Source of the DNA: Planctomycetia bacterium
GTDB taxonomy: Bacteria; Planctomycetota; Phycisphaerae; Phycisphaerales; SM1A02
Direction of reading: 5' to 3'
Assembly: GCA_005799205.1 (NCBI GenBank)
Contig: SYHM01000037.1
Span: forward strand, 1-26,139
DNA: 26,139 nt
Position 1 is the stretch's first letter. Every line of letters begins with the position of its first letter. The notes below the pieces were generated by a model. The model made no database searches, was not told the origin of the DNA, and saw only the letters and a list, made by a program, of their open reading frames with translations. A program made the position numbers and the translations under genes. Shown here in pieces: positions 1-8,162 of this stretch.

Positions 1-312
1 ATCAACTACGACCTGTGCATCGGATGCAATCTCTGTTACATCGCCTGCGAAGATGGGGCGCACCAGTGCATCGACCTGCTCACCCCCGAATCGGTCGCCG
101 TCGATAACGGCCCTGGACGCATCCCGCACAAGCCGATCCCGAAGGTCCGCGCAGACGATTGCGTTGGATGCAATCTCTGCTCGCTTGTCTGCCCAGTGGA
201 CTCATGCATCACGATGGTTGAAGTGGAGAGTGGCGAACCGCCCATGTCGTGGAGCGAGTATCAACGCAGATTGGCTGCGGGCGAGATCGCGCCGATTCCC
301 CCACACGCGTGA
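1..312 (+). CDS. preA: PreA-type dihydropyrimidine dehydrogenase, C-terminal ferredoxin domain (5' truncated)
   Basis: This open frame enters from the left edge and ends with TGA at 310-312, giving the last 103 residues of a protein. It shows two 4Fe-4S motifs: CIGCNLC followed by a fourth cysteine, and CVGCNLC followed by CPVDSC. This tandem ferredoxin tail, ending in a short MSWSEYQRR-type segment, is typical of the catalytic PreA subunit of NAD-dependent dihydropyrimidine dehydrogenase, which reduces uracil and thymine in the cytoplasm. The flavin-binding barrel lies outside the window. The assignment rests on the tail and on the dihydropyrimidinase, permease, aminotransferase and mmsA genes downstream, which form the rest of the pathway. 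A related dihydroorotate dehydrogenase-like protein with the same tail is the main alternative. Confidence 0.82.
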   Translation: MNYDLCIGCNLCYIACEDGAHQCIDLLTPESVAVDNGPGRIPHKPIPKVRADDCVGCNLCSLVCPVDSCITMVEVESGEPPMSWSEYQRRLAAGEIAPIPPHA

Positions 313-317
313 GTCCA

Positions 318-1142
318 TCACGACGCAGCGCACGCGCGGACAATCGAGACATTCTCGATCATCCTCGAACGAGAGAGCCCGCCGACGACGACGCAAGTGA
401 CCTGCGGATGAGCAAGGATCGTCGGCAACGCGCCTCGCGGATCGAGCCTGCCGCTTGCGAGCGGCTTCTTGACGAAAACCCCAACTCCCAATTCGCCAGC
501 GCGTTCGAGGAGCGCCGATTGACCGTCCGCCTCGGCGTGCGCCGATGGGTGCAACTCGATCATCAACGCGTCGATGCACTCGTGCGTCGTGGCTGCGTGC
601 GCTCCAGCGATTGACTTCGGTGAAAACCCAATCGCAGCAACCAGTCCGCCCCGCTTCAGGTCGTCGAGGGCTCGCAGCACAGTTCCTGCGCGAAGGATCT
701 CGAGGTCGCTGCCGTCTGAATGAACCCAGACAAGGTCAATGCGATTCGTGCGAAGTCGAGCGAGGCTTGCCATGACGCTGCGAGTGATTGCTTCGTACGA
801 AAAGTCGAACGAAGACTTGCTTTGCGCAAATGTTTCGCCTGCTTTGGTCGAGAGGAAAATCTCTTCGCGGACGCTCGGTGGCAGTTCTAAGAGAGCGCGG
901 CCGATGCGCTCTTCGCTCAGGCCGTAGGCCGGCGCGGTGTCAATCACGCGCACTCCCATGTCGATGACCTCGTGGATGAACTGAACCGATTCGTCCTCGC
1001 TCGGAAGCGCGTAGGACTCGGGGTACTTCGCCCCTTCGTTTCGGCCGATCTTGAACGCCCCCCATCCAAGTGCTGTCACCGGACGTGCAAGCCGGGCAGC
1101 GGTGCGCATCGCAAGTGTCCGGCTCACTGAAGCGCGCTCCAT
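318..1142 (-). CDS. Aldo/keto reductase
   Basis: A 274-residue NADPH-dependent oxidoreductase of the aldo/keto reductase superfamily, predicted cytoplasmic. The canonical catalytic tetrad is visible: Asp68 and Tyr73 in DTAPAYG, Lys100 in LSTKAG and His141 in VWVHSDG. Near the C-terminus a VVVGGLSRSRMIEN segment fits the cofactor phosphate-binding part of the family. Slightly short compared with the usual 280-330 residues. I chose ATG at 1142, which overlaps the end of the upstream FAD oxidoreductase gene by 19 bases and implies coupling; a second in-frame ATG at 1109 also fits the start of the family. It converges on preA with a gap of only 5 bases. The substrate cannot be told; reduction of an aldehyde intermediate of the surrounding catabolic pathway is only a guess. 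Confidence 0.85.
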   Translation of the reverse strand: MERASVSRTLAMRTAARLARPVTALGWGAFKIGRNEGAKYPESYALPSEDESVQFIHEVIDMGVRVIDTAPAYGLSEERIGRALLELPPSVREEIFLSTKAGETFAQSKSSFDFSYEAITRSVMASLARLRTNRIDLVWVHSDGSDLEILRAGTVLRALDDLKRGGLVAAIGFSPKSIAGAHAATTHECIDALMIELHPSAHAEADGQSALLERAGELGVGVFVKKPLASGRLDPRGALPTILAHPQVTCVVVGGLSRSRMIENVSIVRACAAS

Positions 1143-2305
1143 GACGCGTGCTGCCACGGGCGATCCGCAAGAGGAGGACGCGGAACTTCTCTGGGCCACT
1201 CGACGACTGCATTCACGTGTCTCGTGAGATTCATCGCGATTCTGGCCGCGACGTCCGCTGCGATTTTCGGAGCGAGCACGAGTTTCACTGGCCACAGCGT
1301 TGTGACTCGGTCGGTCGTATGCGCATAGGCGCATGCAGGGCGGCCACCACCAGGCGTCATCGGTTCGGCCCGGTCGACGAGGAGCGATGCGAAAGTGCAT
1401 CCCGTCAAGACGAGGCCAGGAAGCGCCGACTCGATCTCGTTGCGGGCGTGACGTTCGAACTCACTCGCACTCATCGTCGCGCCGACTTCTGCGATTTGCC
1501 CTCCGATGTTCCACACGACCTCGCCACTCGAAAGGCGCTCGCTCGTCACGGTGACGCGCGTCTTACTGCCATCGATGCAGTGGCCAAAGGCGAGTGGAAG
1601 CTTCCCTCGCAGCAGCGCTTGTCGGAGAGGACGGCGCTGCATGGGTGTCGGCGATCCTGCCAAGAGCGCAAGGGCTTCGTTGCCTGCGCCAGCTGCGAGA
1701 ATGAGTTGCTCACAGCGCACAGTGGTGGCCGATCCAGTGTCGAGCGAAATCTCGAGGGCACCACCATCACGGTGAACATGTACGACCTTCCCGAGACCGA
1801 TCTGCTGCGTGTGCGGACGAGCGAGCTCTTCAAGCAGCGATCGAGGATCGATCACCGACTCGGGGAGTTCGAGCACATCGCCCGCAACTTCTGAGAGCCA
1901 CGATGGACGTTCAGCAATCGCAACTCGCCGTGGCCGAGTCGTAAGTGCGTGCGTGGCGGCGGCGAGCGCGACCATCCCCCGAATGCCCTTAGATCGCCAT
2001 AGGTAGCACGAATCGGAGAGTTTCTTCACTGCGCACAGATCGCCAGTCGGTGCCGCGAGTCGCGCCGTCCACAAGGCTGAAGCTGCCGAAACTTGACGGG
2101 CATCTTCGCCGATCGCCCCCGCGAGTGCGTACTTCACCCCCGCGTGCAAAATGCCTTGGCTGGCCGTGGTCTGCCCAGAACCGAGGGCGGTCCTCTCGAT
2201 CAGCAGAGCAGAGAGACCTCGCGCACAAAGCGCGTCAAGTACGAAGAGACCTGCGACCCCCCCGCCAACAACCAGTGCATCACAACTGATGGCGGTGGAT
2301 GTCAT
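1124..2305 (-). CDS. FAD-dependent oxidoreductase (DAO-like family)
   Basis: A 393-residue flavoprotein. An N-terminal Rossmann dinucleotide-binding motif GGGVAG (residues 14-19) follows a beta strand, and an acidic residue ends the second strand (LLIERTALG). A TTASQGILHAGVKYAL segment resembles the FAD-contact region of the D-amino-acid oxidase / glycerol-3-phosphate dehydrogenase superfamily. A second nucleotide-binding type stretch (LILAAGAGNEAL) occurs mid-protein. The frame is open much further upstream, but ATG at 2305 places the Rossmann fold right at the N-terminus as is normal. The gene is divergent from mmsA and coupled to the aldo/keto reductase by overlap. The substrate is unknown; oxidation of an amine or hydroxy acid is the usual range for this family. 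Confidence 0.78.
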   Translation of the reverse strand: MTSTAISCDALVVGGGVAGLFVLDALCARGLSALLIERTALGSGQTTASQGILHAGVKYALAGAIGEDARQVSAASALWTARLAAPTGDLCAVKKLSDSCYLWRSKGIRGMVALAAATHALTTRPRRVAIAERPSWLSEVAGDVLELPESVIDPRSLLEELARPHTQQIGLGKVVHVHRDGGALEISLDTGSATTVRCEQLILAAGAGNEALALLAGSPTPMQRRPLRQALLRGKLPLAFGHCIDGSKTRVTVTSERLSSGEVVWNIGGQIAEVGATMSASEFERHARNEIESALPGLVLTGCTFASLLVDRAEPMTPGGGRPACAYAHTTDRVTTLWPVKLVLAPKIAADVAARIAMNLTRHVNAVVEWPREVPRPPLADRPWQHASWSALQ

Positions 2306-2390
2306 GCGCGAAGACGATGGTAGCGGTCGATGCATCAACCCATCCCAATGCGTGCGGTCGATACCATCGCGCACGCTCGCGGGCTCACGC
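2306..2390. promoter_or_regulatory. Divergent intergenic region with paired repeats
   Basis: This 85-base gap separates the divergent FAD oxidoreductase and mmsA genes. It contains a 9-base direct repeat GCGGTCGAT at 2323-2331 and 2354-2362, offset by 31 bases (about three helical turns). It also holds an 8-base inverted repeat, CGATGGTA at 2315-2322 and TACCATCG at 2362-2369. This arrangement could be operator sites for a regulator of both transcripts. No convincing -35/-10 pair or Shine-Dalgarno sequence is seen before mmsA. If either gene starts further upstream than chosen, part of this would be coding. Confidence 0.4.
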
Positions 2391-3908
2391 ATGACGACGA
2401 ACTCCACGCTGCTTTCACCCTGCCCGAACCTGATCGACGGCGCGTGGGTCGATCCCAAAGGTGCGACAAGCGACGTCTTTAACCCTTCGACGGGCGAGGT
2501 CATCGCGCACGCTCCCGTGAGTGGATCCGCCGAGATCAACGACGCGGTCGAGGCGGCATCACGCGCATTCCCTGCCTGGCGAGAAACGCCAGCGGTCGAG
2601 CGAGCACGGATCTTCTTTCGATTTCGGCAACTCGTTGAAGCGAGTTTCGACCGACTCTGCGCGTGTGTCTCGCGCGAGCACGGCAAGACGTTGGTCGAAG
2701 CGCGCGGCAGCCTCTTTCGGGGGCTCGAGAACATCGAGTATGCATGTGGAATCCCATCGCTCCTGATGGGGGACACGCTTGAGATCGCACGTGGGGTCGA
2801 TTGCGAGTCAATCCACCAGCCGCTGGGTGTTTGCGCTGGGATTACTCCATTCAACTTTCCCATCATGGTGCCCCTGTGGATGTTTCCGGTCGCCATCGCA
2901 TGCGGCAACACGTTCGTTCTCAAGCCCAGTGAGAAGGTTCCGCTTGGAGCGGTCATGCTCGGCCAACTGCTCAAGGATGCGGGACTGCCCGATGGTGTCT
3001 TCAACATCGTGCACGGTGGGCGCGCGAGTGTCGATGCGATCCTCACGCATCCGAAGGTGCGGGCGATCTCGTTCGTTGGCTCGAGTCCGGTCGCGCGCCA
3101 TATCTACGAGACCGGAACCCGACATGGCAAGCGCGTGCAGGCCAATGGCGGAGCGAAGAATTACATCGTCGTTATGCCCGATGCCAATGTGCCCAAGACC
3201 ATCGAAGCGCTTTCAACCGCTGCCTTCGGCTGCGCAGGAGAACGGTGCATGGCGGGCTCGACCGCGATCACCATCGGCGCAGCGGCCGCGCGGTTACTTC
3301 CAGATCTGGTGCAAGCTGCGAAAGCGATTCGCATCGGCCGAACCGACGGCGAGAACCTCACGACTCAGCCGGACATGGGTCCTGTGATTACTGCGGCGCA
3401 CCGCGACCGCGTGGTCGAACTCGTCTCACAAAGCGCGAGTGAGGGAGCGAAGATCGTGTGTGATGGCCGAGGGGCTCGCGTGCAGGATGCCCCCAAGGGT
3501 TTTTATGTCGGCGCAACGATCGTTGACGAGGTCGCGCACGAGATGACCATCGCTCGTGAAGAAGTGTTCGGTCCAGTCCTCAATGTGATGCGGATGGATG
3601 ATCTTGACAGTGCGATCGAACTGGCGAATCGGTCGCAGTACGGCAATGGAGCGGCGATTTTCACGCAGTCGGGCGGAGCGGCTCGCGAGTTCAAGCAACG
3701 AATCAAGGCAGGCATGGTTGGAATCAATGTGGGAGTACCAGCGACGATGGCGATGTTTCCGTTCACAGGATGGGACGACTCGTTCTATGGCGACCTGCAC
3801 ATTCAAGGACGAGAAGGAGTGCAGTTCTTCACCCAGCAGAAAGTTGTCTCGACTCGATGGCTTGGTGGCACTGGACCGGACGCAGCCGACGTGTGGCGCA
3901 AAGAATGA
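2391..3908 (+). CDS. mmsA: CoA-acylating methylmalonate/malonate semialdehyde dehydrogenase
   Basis: A 505-residue aldehyde dehydrogenase superfamily enzyme of the usual MmsA length. It oxidises malonate semialdehyde or methylmalonate semialdehyde with NAD and CoA to acetyl-CoA or propionyl-CoA plus CO2, in the cytoplasm. Visible signatures are the TPFNFP motif with Asn154, KPSEK at about 178-182, the catalytic cysteine Cys286 in GERCMAGS, the EEVFGPVL motif near the C-terminal third, and PFTGWDDSFYGDLHIQG, which is characteristic of MmsA. The general-base glutamate of ordinary ALDHs is replaced in this family, and here the position reads GGAKN, consistent with CoA-dependent MmsA. ATG 2391 puts the N-terminus at the family position. 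The stop overlaps the dihydropyrimidinase start (ATGA). It would complete beta-alanine or beta-aminoisobutyrate breakdown after the aminotransferase at 6810-8162. Confidence 0.92.
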   Translation: MTTNSTLLSPCPNLIDGAWVDPKGATSDVFNPSTGEVIAHAPVSGSAEINDAVEAASRAFPAWRETPAVERARIFFRFRQLVEASFDRLCACVSREHGKTLVEARGSLFRGLENIEYACGIPSLLMGDTLEIARGVDCESIHQPLGVCAGITPFNFPIMVPLWMFPVAIACGNTFVLKPSEKVPLGAVMLGQLLKDAGLPDGVFNIVHGGRASVDAILTHPKVRAISFVGSSPVARHIYETGTRHGKRVQANGGAKNYIVVMPDANVPKTIEALSTAAFGCAGERCMAGSTAITIGAAAARLLPDLVQAAKAIRIGRTDGENLTTQPDMGPVITAAHRDRVVELVSQSASEGAKIVCDGRGARVQDAPKGFYVGATIVDEVAHEMTIAREEVFGPVLNVMRMDDLDSAIELANRSQYGNGAAIFTQSGGAAREFKQRIKAGMVGINVGVPATMAMFPFTGWDDSFYGDLHIQGREGVQFFTQQKVVSTRWLGGTGPDAADVWRKE

Positions 3909-5305
3909 CGATTCTGATTCAAGGCGGAGAGGTCGTTACAGATTCTGAGCGGTACCACGCGGACATCCTGTGCGAAGGCGAGACAATCGCGCGAATCGGA
4001 CAGCATCTGACCGCGCCAGCGGGCGCCGAGATCATCGACGCGCGGGGATGCCACGTCTTTCCAGGGTTCATCGACCCGCATGTGCACATTCACCTCCCGT
4101 TCATGGGAACCCATGCCAAGGACACGTATGAGAGTGCAAGCCGCGCGGCGGTGCTCGGAGGGACGACGACCCTCATTGAGATGTGCTGTCCAGCGCGAGA
4201 CGACGATCCCGTTGAGGCGTTCGAGGTCTGGATGTCCAAGGCAGTCGGACACTCGATCTGCGACTTTTCGTTTCACATGGGAGTCACACGGTTCGATGAG
4301 ACAACTCCCGCGGCGCTCACATCGATCGTTCGGCGAGGAATCTCGTCTTTCAAGGTCTTTTTGGCCTACAAGGGCGCCTTCGGAGTCGACGATGCCGAAC
4401 TCTACCGAACGCTCCAACTCGCCAAGAGTCTCGGAGTGATCGTGACTGCGCACTGCGAAAATGAGACCCTCGTGAGCGAACGATCACGCGAGTTGCTCGC
4501 TGCTGGAAAGTGTGATCCTGCGCACCACCACGAAAGCCGTCCTCCGCAGGTTGAAGCTGAAGGGGTCAACCATCTGATGACCTTCGCAGAATTGACCGGG
4601 TGCGCGACCTACATCGTGCACTTGAGTTGTGCGGAAGCGCTTGAGCGTGCACTTGCCGCACGCAAGCGCGGAGTGCGCGTCACGATTGAGACGCTGATTC
4701 AGTATCTGGTGCTCGACAAGCAGGACGCGGAACGGGGTGGCTTCGAGGGAGCCAAGTTTGTGATGTCACCGCCCCTGCGCGATGTTCGCAATCAGGAAGT
4801 GCTCTGGCGCGCACTCGCGGCGGGCGACATCGACACCGTCGCGACCGATCACGCCCCATTCGACTTCGCGACGCAAAAGTCAATGGGAGCAAGCGACTTC
4901 ACCAAGATTCCTAATGGCATCCCTTCGCTGCAGGAACGAGTCTCACTGCTTTACACGCATGGAGTTCTTCCTGGACGCATCACGCTGCACGACTTGGTTC
5001 GCATCGCGAGTACCACTGTTGCGCAGACCTTCGGCCTCTATCCCCGCAAGGGAGCGATTGCGGTCGGTTCTGACGCAGATCTCGTGATCTTCGATCCCGC
5101 CGCGAGAAGCACGATTTCGGCCGCGACTCATGCGATGAATGTCGATTACAGCGCATTTGAAGGATGGGAGCGATGCGGATGCGCTCGTGATGTGCTCGTG
5201 CGCGGCACACGCGTCGTTCGTGACGGCACTTGCACAGACCGCGTGGGACTGGTGGGACATGTAGGACATGGCCAGTTCATCGCACGGACACCGAGTCACT
5301 TCTAG
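3905..5305 (+). CDS. hydA: Dihydropyrimidinase / D-hydantoinase
   Basis: A 466-residue cyclic amidohydrolase that opens dihydrouracil, dihydrothymine or 5-substituted hydantoins to N-carbamoyl beta- or alpha-amino acids. All binuclear metal ligands expected for the family are present: His59 and His61 (HVHIH), the lysine that is carboxylated (Lys150 in SFKVFLAYK, 33 residues before His183, the same spacing as in human dihydropyrimidinase), His183 (AHCEN), His239 (VHLSC) and Asp315 (TDHAPF). The length is normal. The start ATG overlaps the mmsA stop by four bases, so the two are likely co-translated. Context with preA and a beta-alanine-type aminotransferase favours dihydropyrimidinase in pyrimidine catabolism over a dedicated hydantoinase, although the NCS1 permease downstream would suit either. 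Confidence 0.93.
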   Translation: MTILIQGGEVVTDSERYHADILCEGETIARIGQHLTAPAGAEIIDARGCHVFPGFIDPHVHIHLPFMGTHAKDTYESASRAAVLGGTTTLIEMCCPARDDDPVEAFEVWMSKAVGHSICDFSFHMGVTRFDETTPAALTSIVRRGISSFKVFLAYKGAFGVDDAELYRTLQLAKSLGVIVTAHCENETLVSERSRELLAAGKCDPAHHHESRPPQVEAEGVNHLMTFAELTGCATYIVHLSCAEALERALAARKRGVRVTIETLIQYLVLDKQDAERGGFEGAKFVMSPPLRDVRNQEVLWRALAAGDIDTVATDHAPFDFATQKSMGASDFTKIPNGIPSLQERVSLLYTHGVLPGRITLHDLVRIASTTVAQTFGLYPRKGAIAVGSDADLVIFDPAARSTISAATHAMNVDYSAFEGWERCGCARDVLVRGTRVVRDGTCTDRVGLVGHVGHGQFIARTPSHF

Positions 5306-5308
5306 CAC

Positions 5309-5313
5309 AGGAG
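5309..5313 (+). promoter_or_regulatory. Shine-Dalgarno sequence of the NCS1 permease
   Basis: AGGAG lies 12 bases before ATG 5326 and supports that start over upstream in-frame codons inside the dihydropyrimidinase gene. Few other genes in the window have so clear a site. Confidence 0.6.
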
Positions 5314-5325
5314 TTTTCGAACCCC

Positions 5326-6813
5326 ATGACTGCTGCTCACCCACCAGCCGATGCGTCGCTCACAAATCATGACCTCGCTCCAGTCGGCATGCTCGAGCGC
5401 AGGTGGGGCACATGGAGCATTGCCGCGCTGTGGATTTCGATGGCCGCCTGCGTGCCAACCTATATGGTGGCTGCTTCACTCATCGAGGGGGGGATGAATT
5501 GGTGGCAAGCCATTCTGACGGTCTTTCTTGGCAATGTCATCGTCGTCGTCCCGATGATCATGAACGCGCACGCTGGGACGAAGTACGGAATTCCATTTCC
5601 TGTTTTTTGCCGCGCATCGTTCGGGGTGCTAGGCGCGAACATCCCAGCGCTCATGCGTGCGGTGGTCGCCTGTGGCTGGTTCGGCATCCAAACATGGATC
5701 GGTGGAGATGCGATCTTTCGCATCTGCGGGGTCTTCTTTCCAACCCTCCTTGATCCCGCTGCTGACAAGTTGCTCGGGATCACCACGGCGCAGTTCATTT
5801 GCTTCATGTTTTTCTGGTCGGTCCACATCGTGATCATCTATCGCGGCATTGACTCGATTCGCCTGCTTCTGCAATTCAAAGCGCCGCTGCTGATCGGACT
5901 CGGGTTGCTGCTTCTGGCGTGGGCGGTGCGCGCCGCGGGCGGATTTGGACCAATGCTCGCGACTCCGAGCGCATTCGATGCGGGAGGGGCGAAGTCCGGG
6001 CAGTTTTGGTCATTCTTTGCTCCATCACTCACCGCGATGATTGGATTCTGGGCGACGCTTTCGCTCAACATTCCTGATTTCTCGCGCTACGCGAAGTCGC
6101 AGCGCGCGCAAGCGTTCGGGCAGGCACTCGGGCTACCACTCACAATGGCGCTCTATTCATTTATCGGGATCGCGGTGACCTCCGCAACGGTGGTGATCTA
6201 CGGCGAGTCAATTTGGGATCCCGTCACGCTGCTGACCAAGTTCACCAATCCAGCGCTGCTGATCATCGCGATGTTTGCCCTCTGCCTTGCGACACTCGCA
6301 ACGAACCTTGCGGCCAATGTCGTGAGCCCTGCGAATGACTTCTCAAATCTCGCTCCACGCTGGATTTCATTTCGCACCGGCGGTCTGTTGACTGGCATCA
6401 TCGGAATCTTGATGATGCCATGGAAACTGATCGCCGATCCAACTGGATTCATCTTCGTGTGGCTCGTTGGATACAGCGCGCTCTTGGGTCCAATTGGCGG
6501 AATTCTGATCTGCGACTACTTCGTTGTTCGTCGCAGAACGCTCGAGCTCATCGACCTTTATCGGATGCATGGGTGCTACCGGTACCACCGCGGATTCAGC
6601 CTTGCTGGACTTGCTGCGCTGATCGTTGGAGTCGCTCCAAGTGTGCCAGGATTTCTCGTGACCACGGGCGCCTTGACGTCTGAGTCGGTGGCGCCCATCT
6701 GGATCGAGCTGTACCACTACGCATGGTTCGTCGGATTCGCAGTTTCATTCGCGGCATATCTCGCCGCGCGATCGCTCAGCCCGAAGCACGCACACGAGAG
6801 ACAGACTCAATGA
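5326..6813 (+). CDS. NCS1-family nucleobase/hydantoin:cation symporter
   Basis: A 495-residue integral membrane protein with about twelve hydrophobic segments. It begins with an LERRWGTWSIAALW segment typical of NCS1 transporters. Residues matching substrate-site positions of the hydantoin transporter Mhp1 are visible: Trp118 and Gln122 in WFGIQTW, Trp242 in FWATLSLNIPDFSRYAKS, and Asn327 in LATNLAAN. It should import uracil, thymine, allantoin or hydantoins with Na+ or H+ across the inner membrane. The position between dihydropyrimidinase and aminotransferase makes a pyrimidine or dihydropyrimidine substrate the best inference; hydantoin is the alternative. The gene follows dihydropyrimidinase after 20 bases and overlaps the aminotransferase start by four bases. 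Confidence 0.92.
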   Translation: MTAAHPPADASLTNHDLAPVGMLERRWGTWSIAALWISMAACVPTYMVAASLIEGGMNWWQAILTVFLGNVIVVVPMIMNAHAGTKYGIPFPVFCRASFGVLGANIPALMRAVVACGWFGIQTWIGGDAIFRICGVFFPTLLDPAADKLLGITTAQFICFMFFWSVHIVIIYRGIDSIRLLLQFKAPLLIGLGLLLLAWAVRAAGGFGPMLATPSAFDAGGAKSGQFWSFFAPSLTAMIGFWATLSLNIPDFSRYAKSQRAQAFGQALGLPLTMALYSFIGIAVTSATVVIYGESIWDPVTLLTKFTNPALLIIAMFALCLATLATNLAANVVSPANDFSNLAPRWISFRTGGLLTGIIGILMMPWKLIADPTGFIFVWLVGYSALLGPIGGILICDYFVVRRRTLELIDLYRMHGCYRYHRGFSLAGLAALIVGVAPSVPGFLVTTGALTSESVAPIWIELYHYAWFVGFAVSFAAYLAARSLSPKHAHERQTQ

Positions 6814-8162
6814 CGCACACTCCCACCCTTCCCCCTTGCGACTTTCAACCGGCGCCGTACTGCGGCCCTTCTCCTGCCGAGATACTCGCCCTTCGCAAGC
6901 AACATCTTTCCCCGGCGATTTTTCACTATTACAAGTCGCCCATCATGATCGTGCAGGGACATCAGCAATACTTGTTTGACGAGACGGGGCGGCGATACCT
7001 CGACGGGATCGGAGGCATCGTGACGGTCAGCGTGGGTCACTGCCATCCTGAGGTCACCAAGGCCGCACAAGAACAGCAGCAAACGATTGTCCATACGACG
7101 ACGCTCTATCTCAACCCACAGGTCGCGCTCTTCGCGCAAGAACTCGCTGCAAAGATGCCCGGCGATCTGAAGGTGTGTTACTTCGTGAACTCAGGTTCAG
7201 AAGCGAACGACCTCGCCATCATGATGTCGCGTGCGGCGACTGGAAACTACGACGTGCTTGCGCTTCGCAACGGGTACCACGGTGGCAGTCCTGGAGCAAT
7301 GGCGCTGACATCGCACCACACATGGAAATTCAATGTGCCGCACACGTTCGGGGTGCAGCACGCCGTATTGCCCGATCTCTACCGTGGTCCGTTTGGTTCT
7401 CAGGATGCACAGGCTGGATCGAAGTATGCGCAAGAGATTCGAAACTTGATTCAGTTCGGAACCTCTGGTCAGGTCGCCGCCTTCATTGCCGAAACGATTC
7501 AGGGAGTCGGAGGCACCGTGCCACTCCCGAGTGGTTACCTGCGAGAGGCCTACACGCATGTGCGTGCGGCGGGCGGACTCTGCATCGCCGACGAGGTGCA
7601 AACGGGCTTCGGCCGAACGGGCACTCATTACTGGGGCTTCGAGACGCAAGGGGTGATTCCCGACATCGTCACCATGGCCAAAGGGATCGGTAATGGGTGC
7701 CCACTTGCGGCCGTTGTGACGACTCCCGCGATCGCGAAGGCGCTTGCGAATCGCATTCACTTCAACACCTTTGGTGGCAACCCCGTTTCGTGCGCGCAGG
7801 GGCGCGCGGTGCTACGCGTGATCGACCAGGAGCGATTGCAGGAGAACTCGCACGCGCGAGGCGAGCAACTGAAGGCTGGGCTCTTGGGACTTTCGCGCAA
7901 GCACCAGCTGATTGGTGATGTTCGGGGCCTTGGATTGATGCTCGGGGTTGAACTCGTTACGGACCGTGCAACGAAAGAGCCCGCGAGCGCGCAGTGCGCG
8001 GCGGTGTTCGAGAAGTGCAAAGAGCTTGGACTGCTGATCGGCAAGGGTGGCCTCATGGGAAACACCTTGCGCATCAAGCCGCCAATGTGCATCACCGCAG
8101 CGGACGCCGACTTCTTGGTCGATGTGGTGGACTGTGCGCTCGCAAGCGTGGGCGAGCCGTGA
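6810..8162 (+). CDS. Class III aminotransferase (AGXT2-like, beta-alanine/beta-aminoisobutyrate type)
   Basis: A 450-residue PLP enzyme of fold type I, aminotransferase class III. Seen are the phosphate-cup NSGSEAND (127-134), YHGGS (156-160), the DEVQTGFGR cofactor motif (261-269), the Schiff-base lysine Lys291 in MAKGIGNG, and FNTFGGNPVSCA. The overall pattern, including an early GIVTVSVGHCHPEV segment, matches mitochondrial AGXT2, which moves amino groups from alanine, beta-alanine or 3-aminoisobutyrate to glyoxylate or pyruvate. In this operon the likely job is to turn beta-alanine and 3-aminoisobutyrate into malonate and methylmalonate semialdehydes for MmsA. ATG 6810 overlaps the permease stop (ATGA), and a GAGAG sequence lies just upstream. 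A true beta-alanine:pyruvate aminotransferase of another subgroup remains possible. Confidence 0.9.
   Translation: MTHTPTLPPCDFQPAPYCGPSPAEILALRKQHLSPAIFHYYKSPIMIVQGHQQYLFDETGRRYLDGIGGIVTVSVGHCHPEVTKAAQEQQQTIVHTTTLYLNPQVALFAQELAAKMPGDLKVCYFVNSGSEANDLAIMMSRAATGNYDVLALRNGYHGGSPGAMALTSHHTWKFNVPHTFGVQHAVLPDLYRGPFGSQDAQAGSKYAQEIRNLIQFGTSGQVAAFIAETIQGVGGTVPLPSGYLREAYTHVRAAGGLCIADEVQTGFGRTGTHYWGFETQGVIPDIVTMAKGIGNGCPLAAVVTTPAIAKALANRIHFNTFGGNPVSCAQGRAVLRVIDQERLQENSHARGEQLKAGLLGLSRKHQLIGDVRGLGLMLGVELVTDRATKEPASAQCAAVFEKCKELGLLIGKGGLMGNTLRIKPPMCITAADADFLVDVVDCALASVGEP

Noticed and set aside
1124..3046. Long N-terminal extension of the FAD oxidoreductase into mmsA
   Set aside because: The extra 247 codons are antisense to conserved mmsA and the Rossmann motif begins right after ATG 2305.
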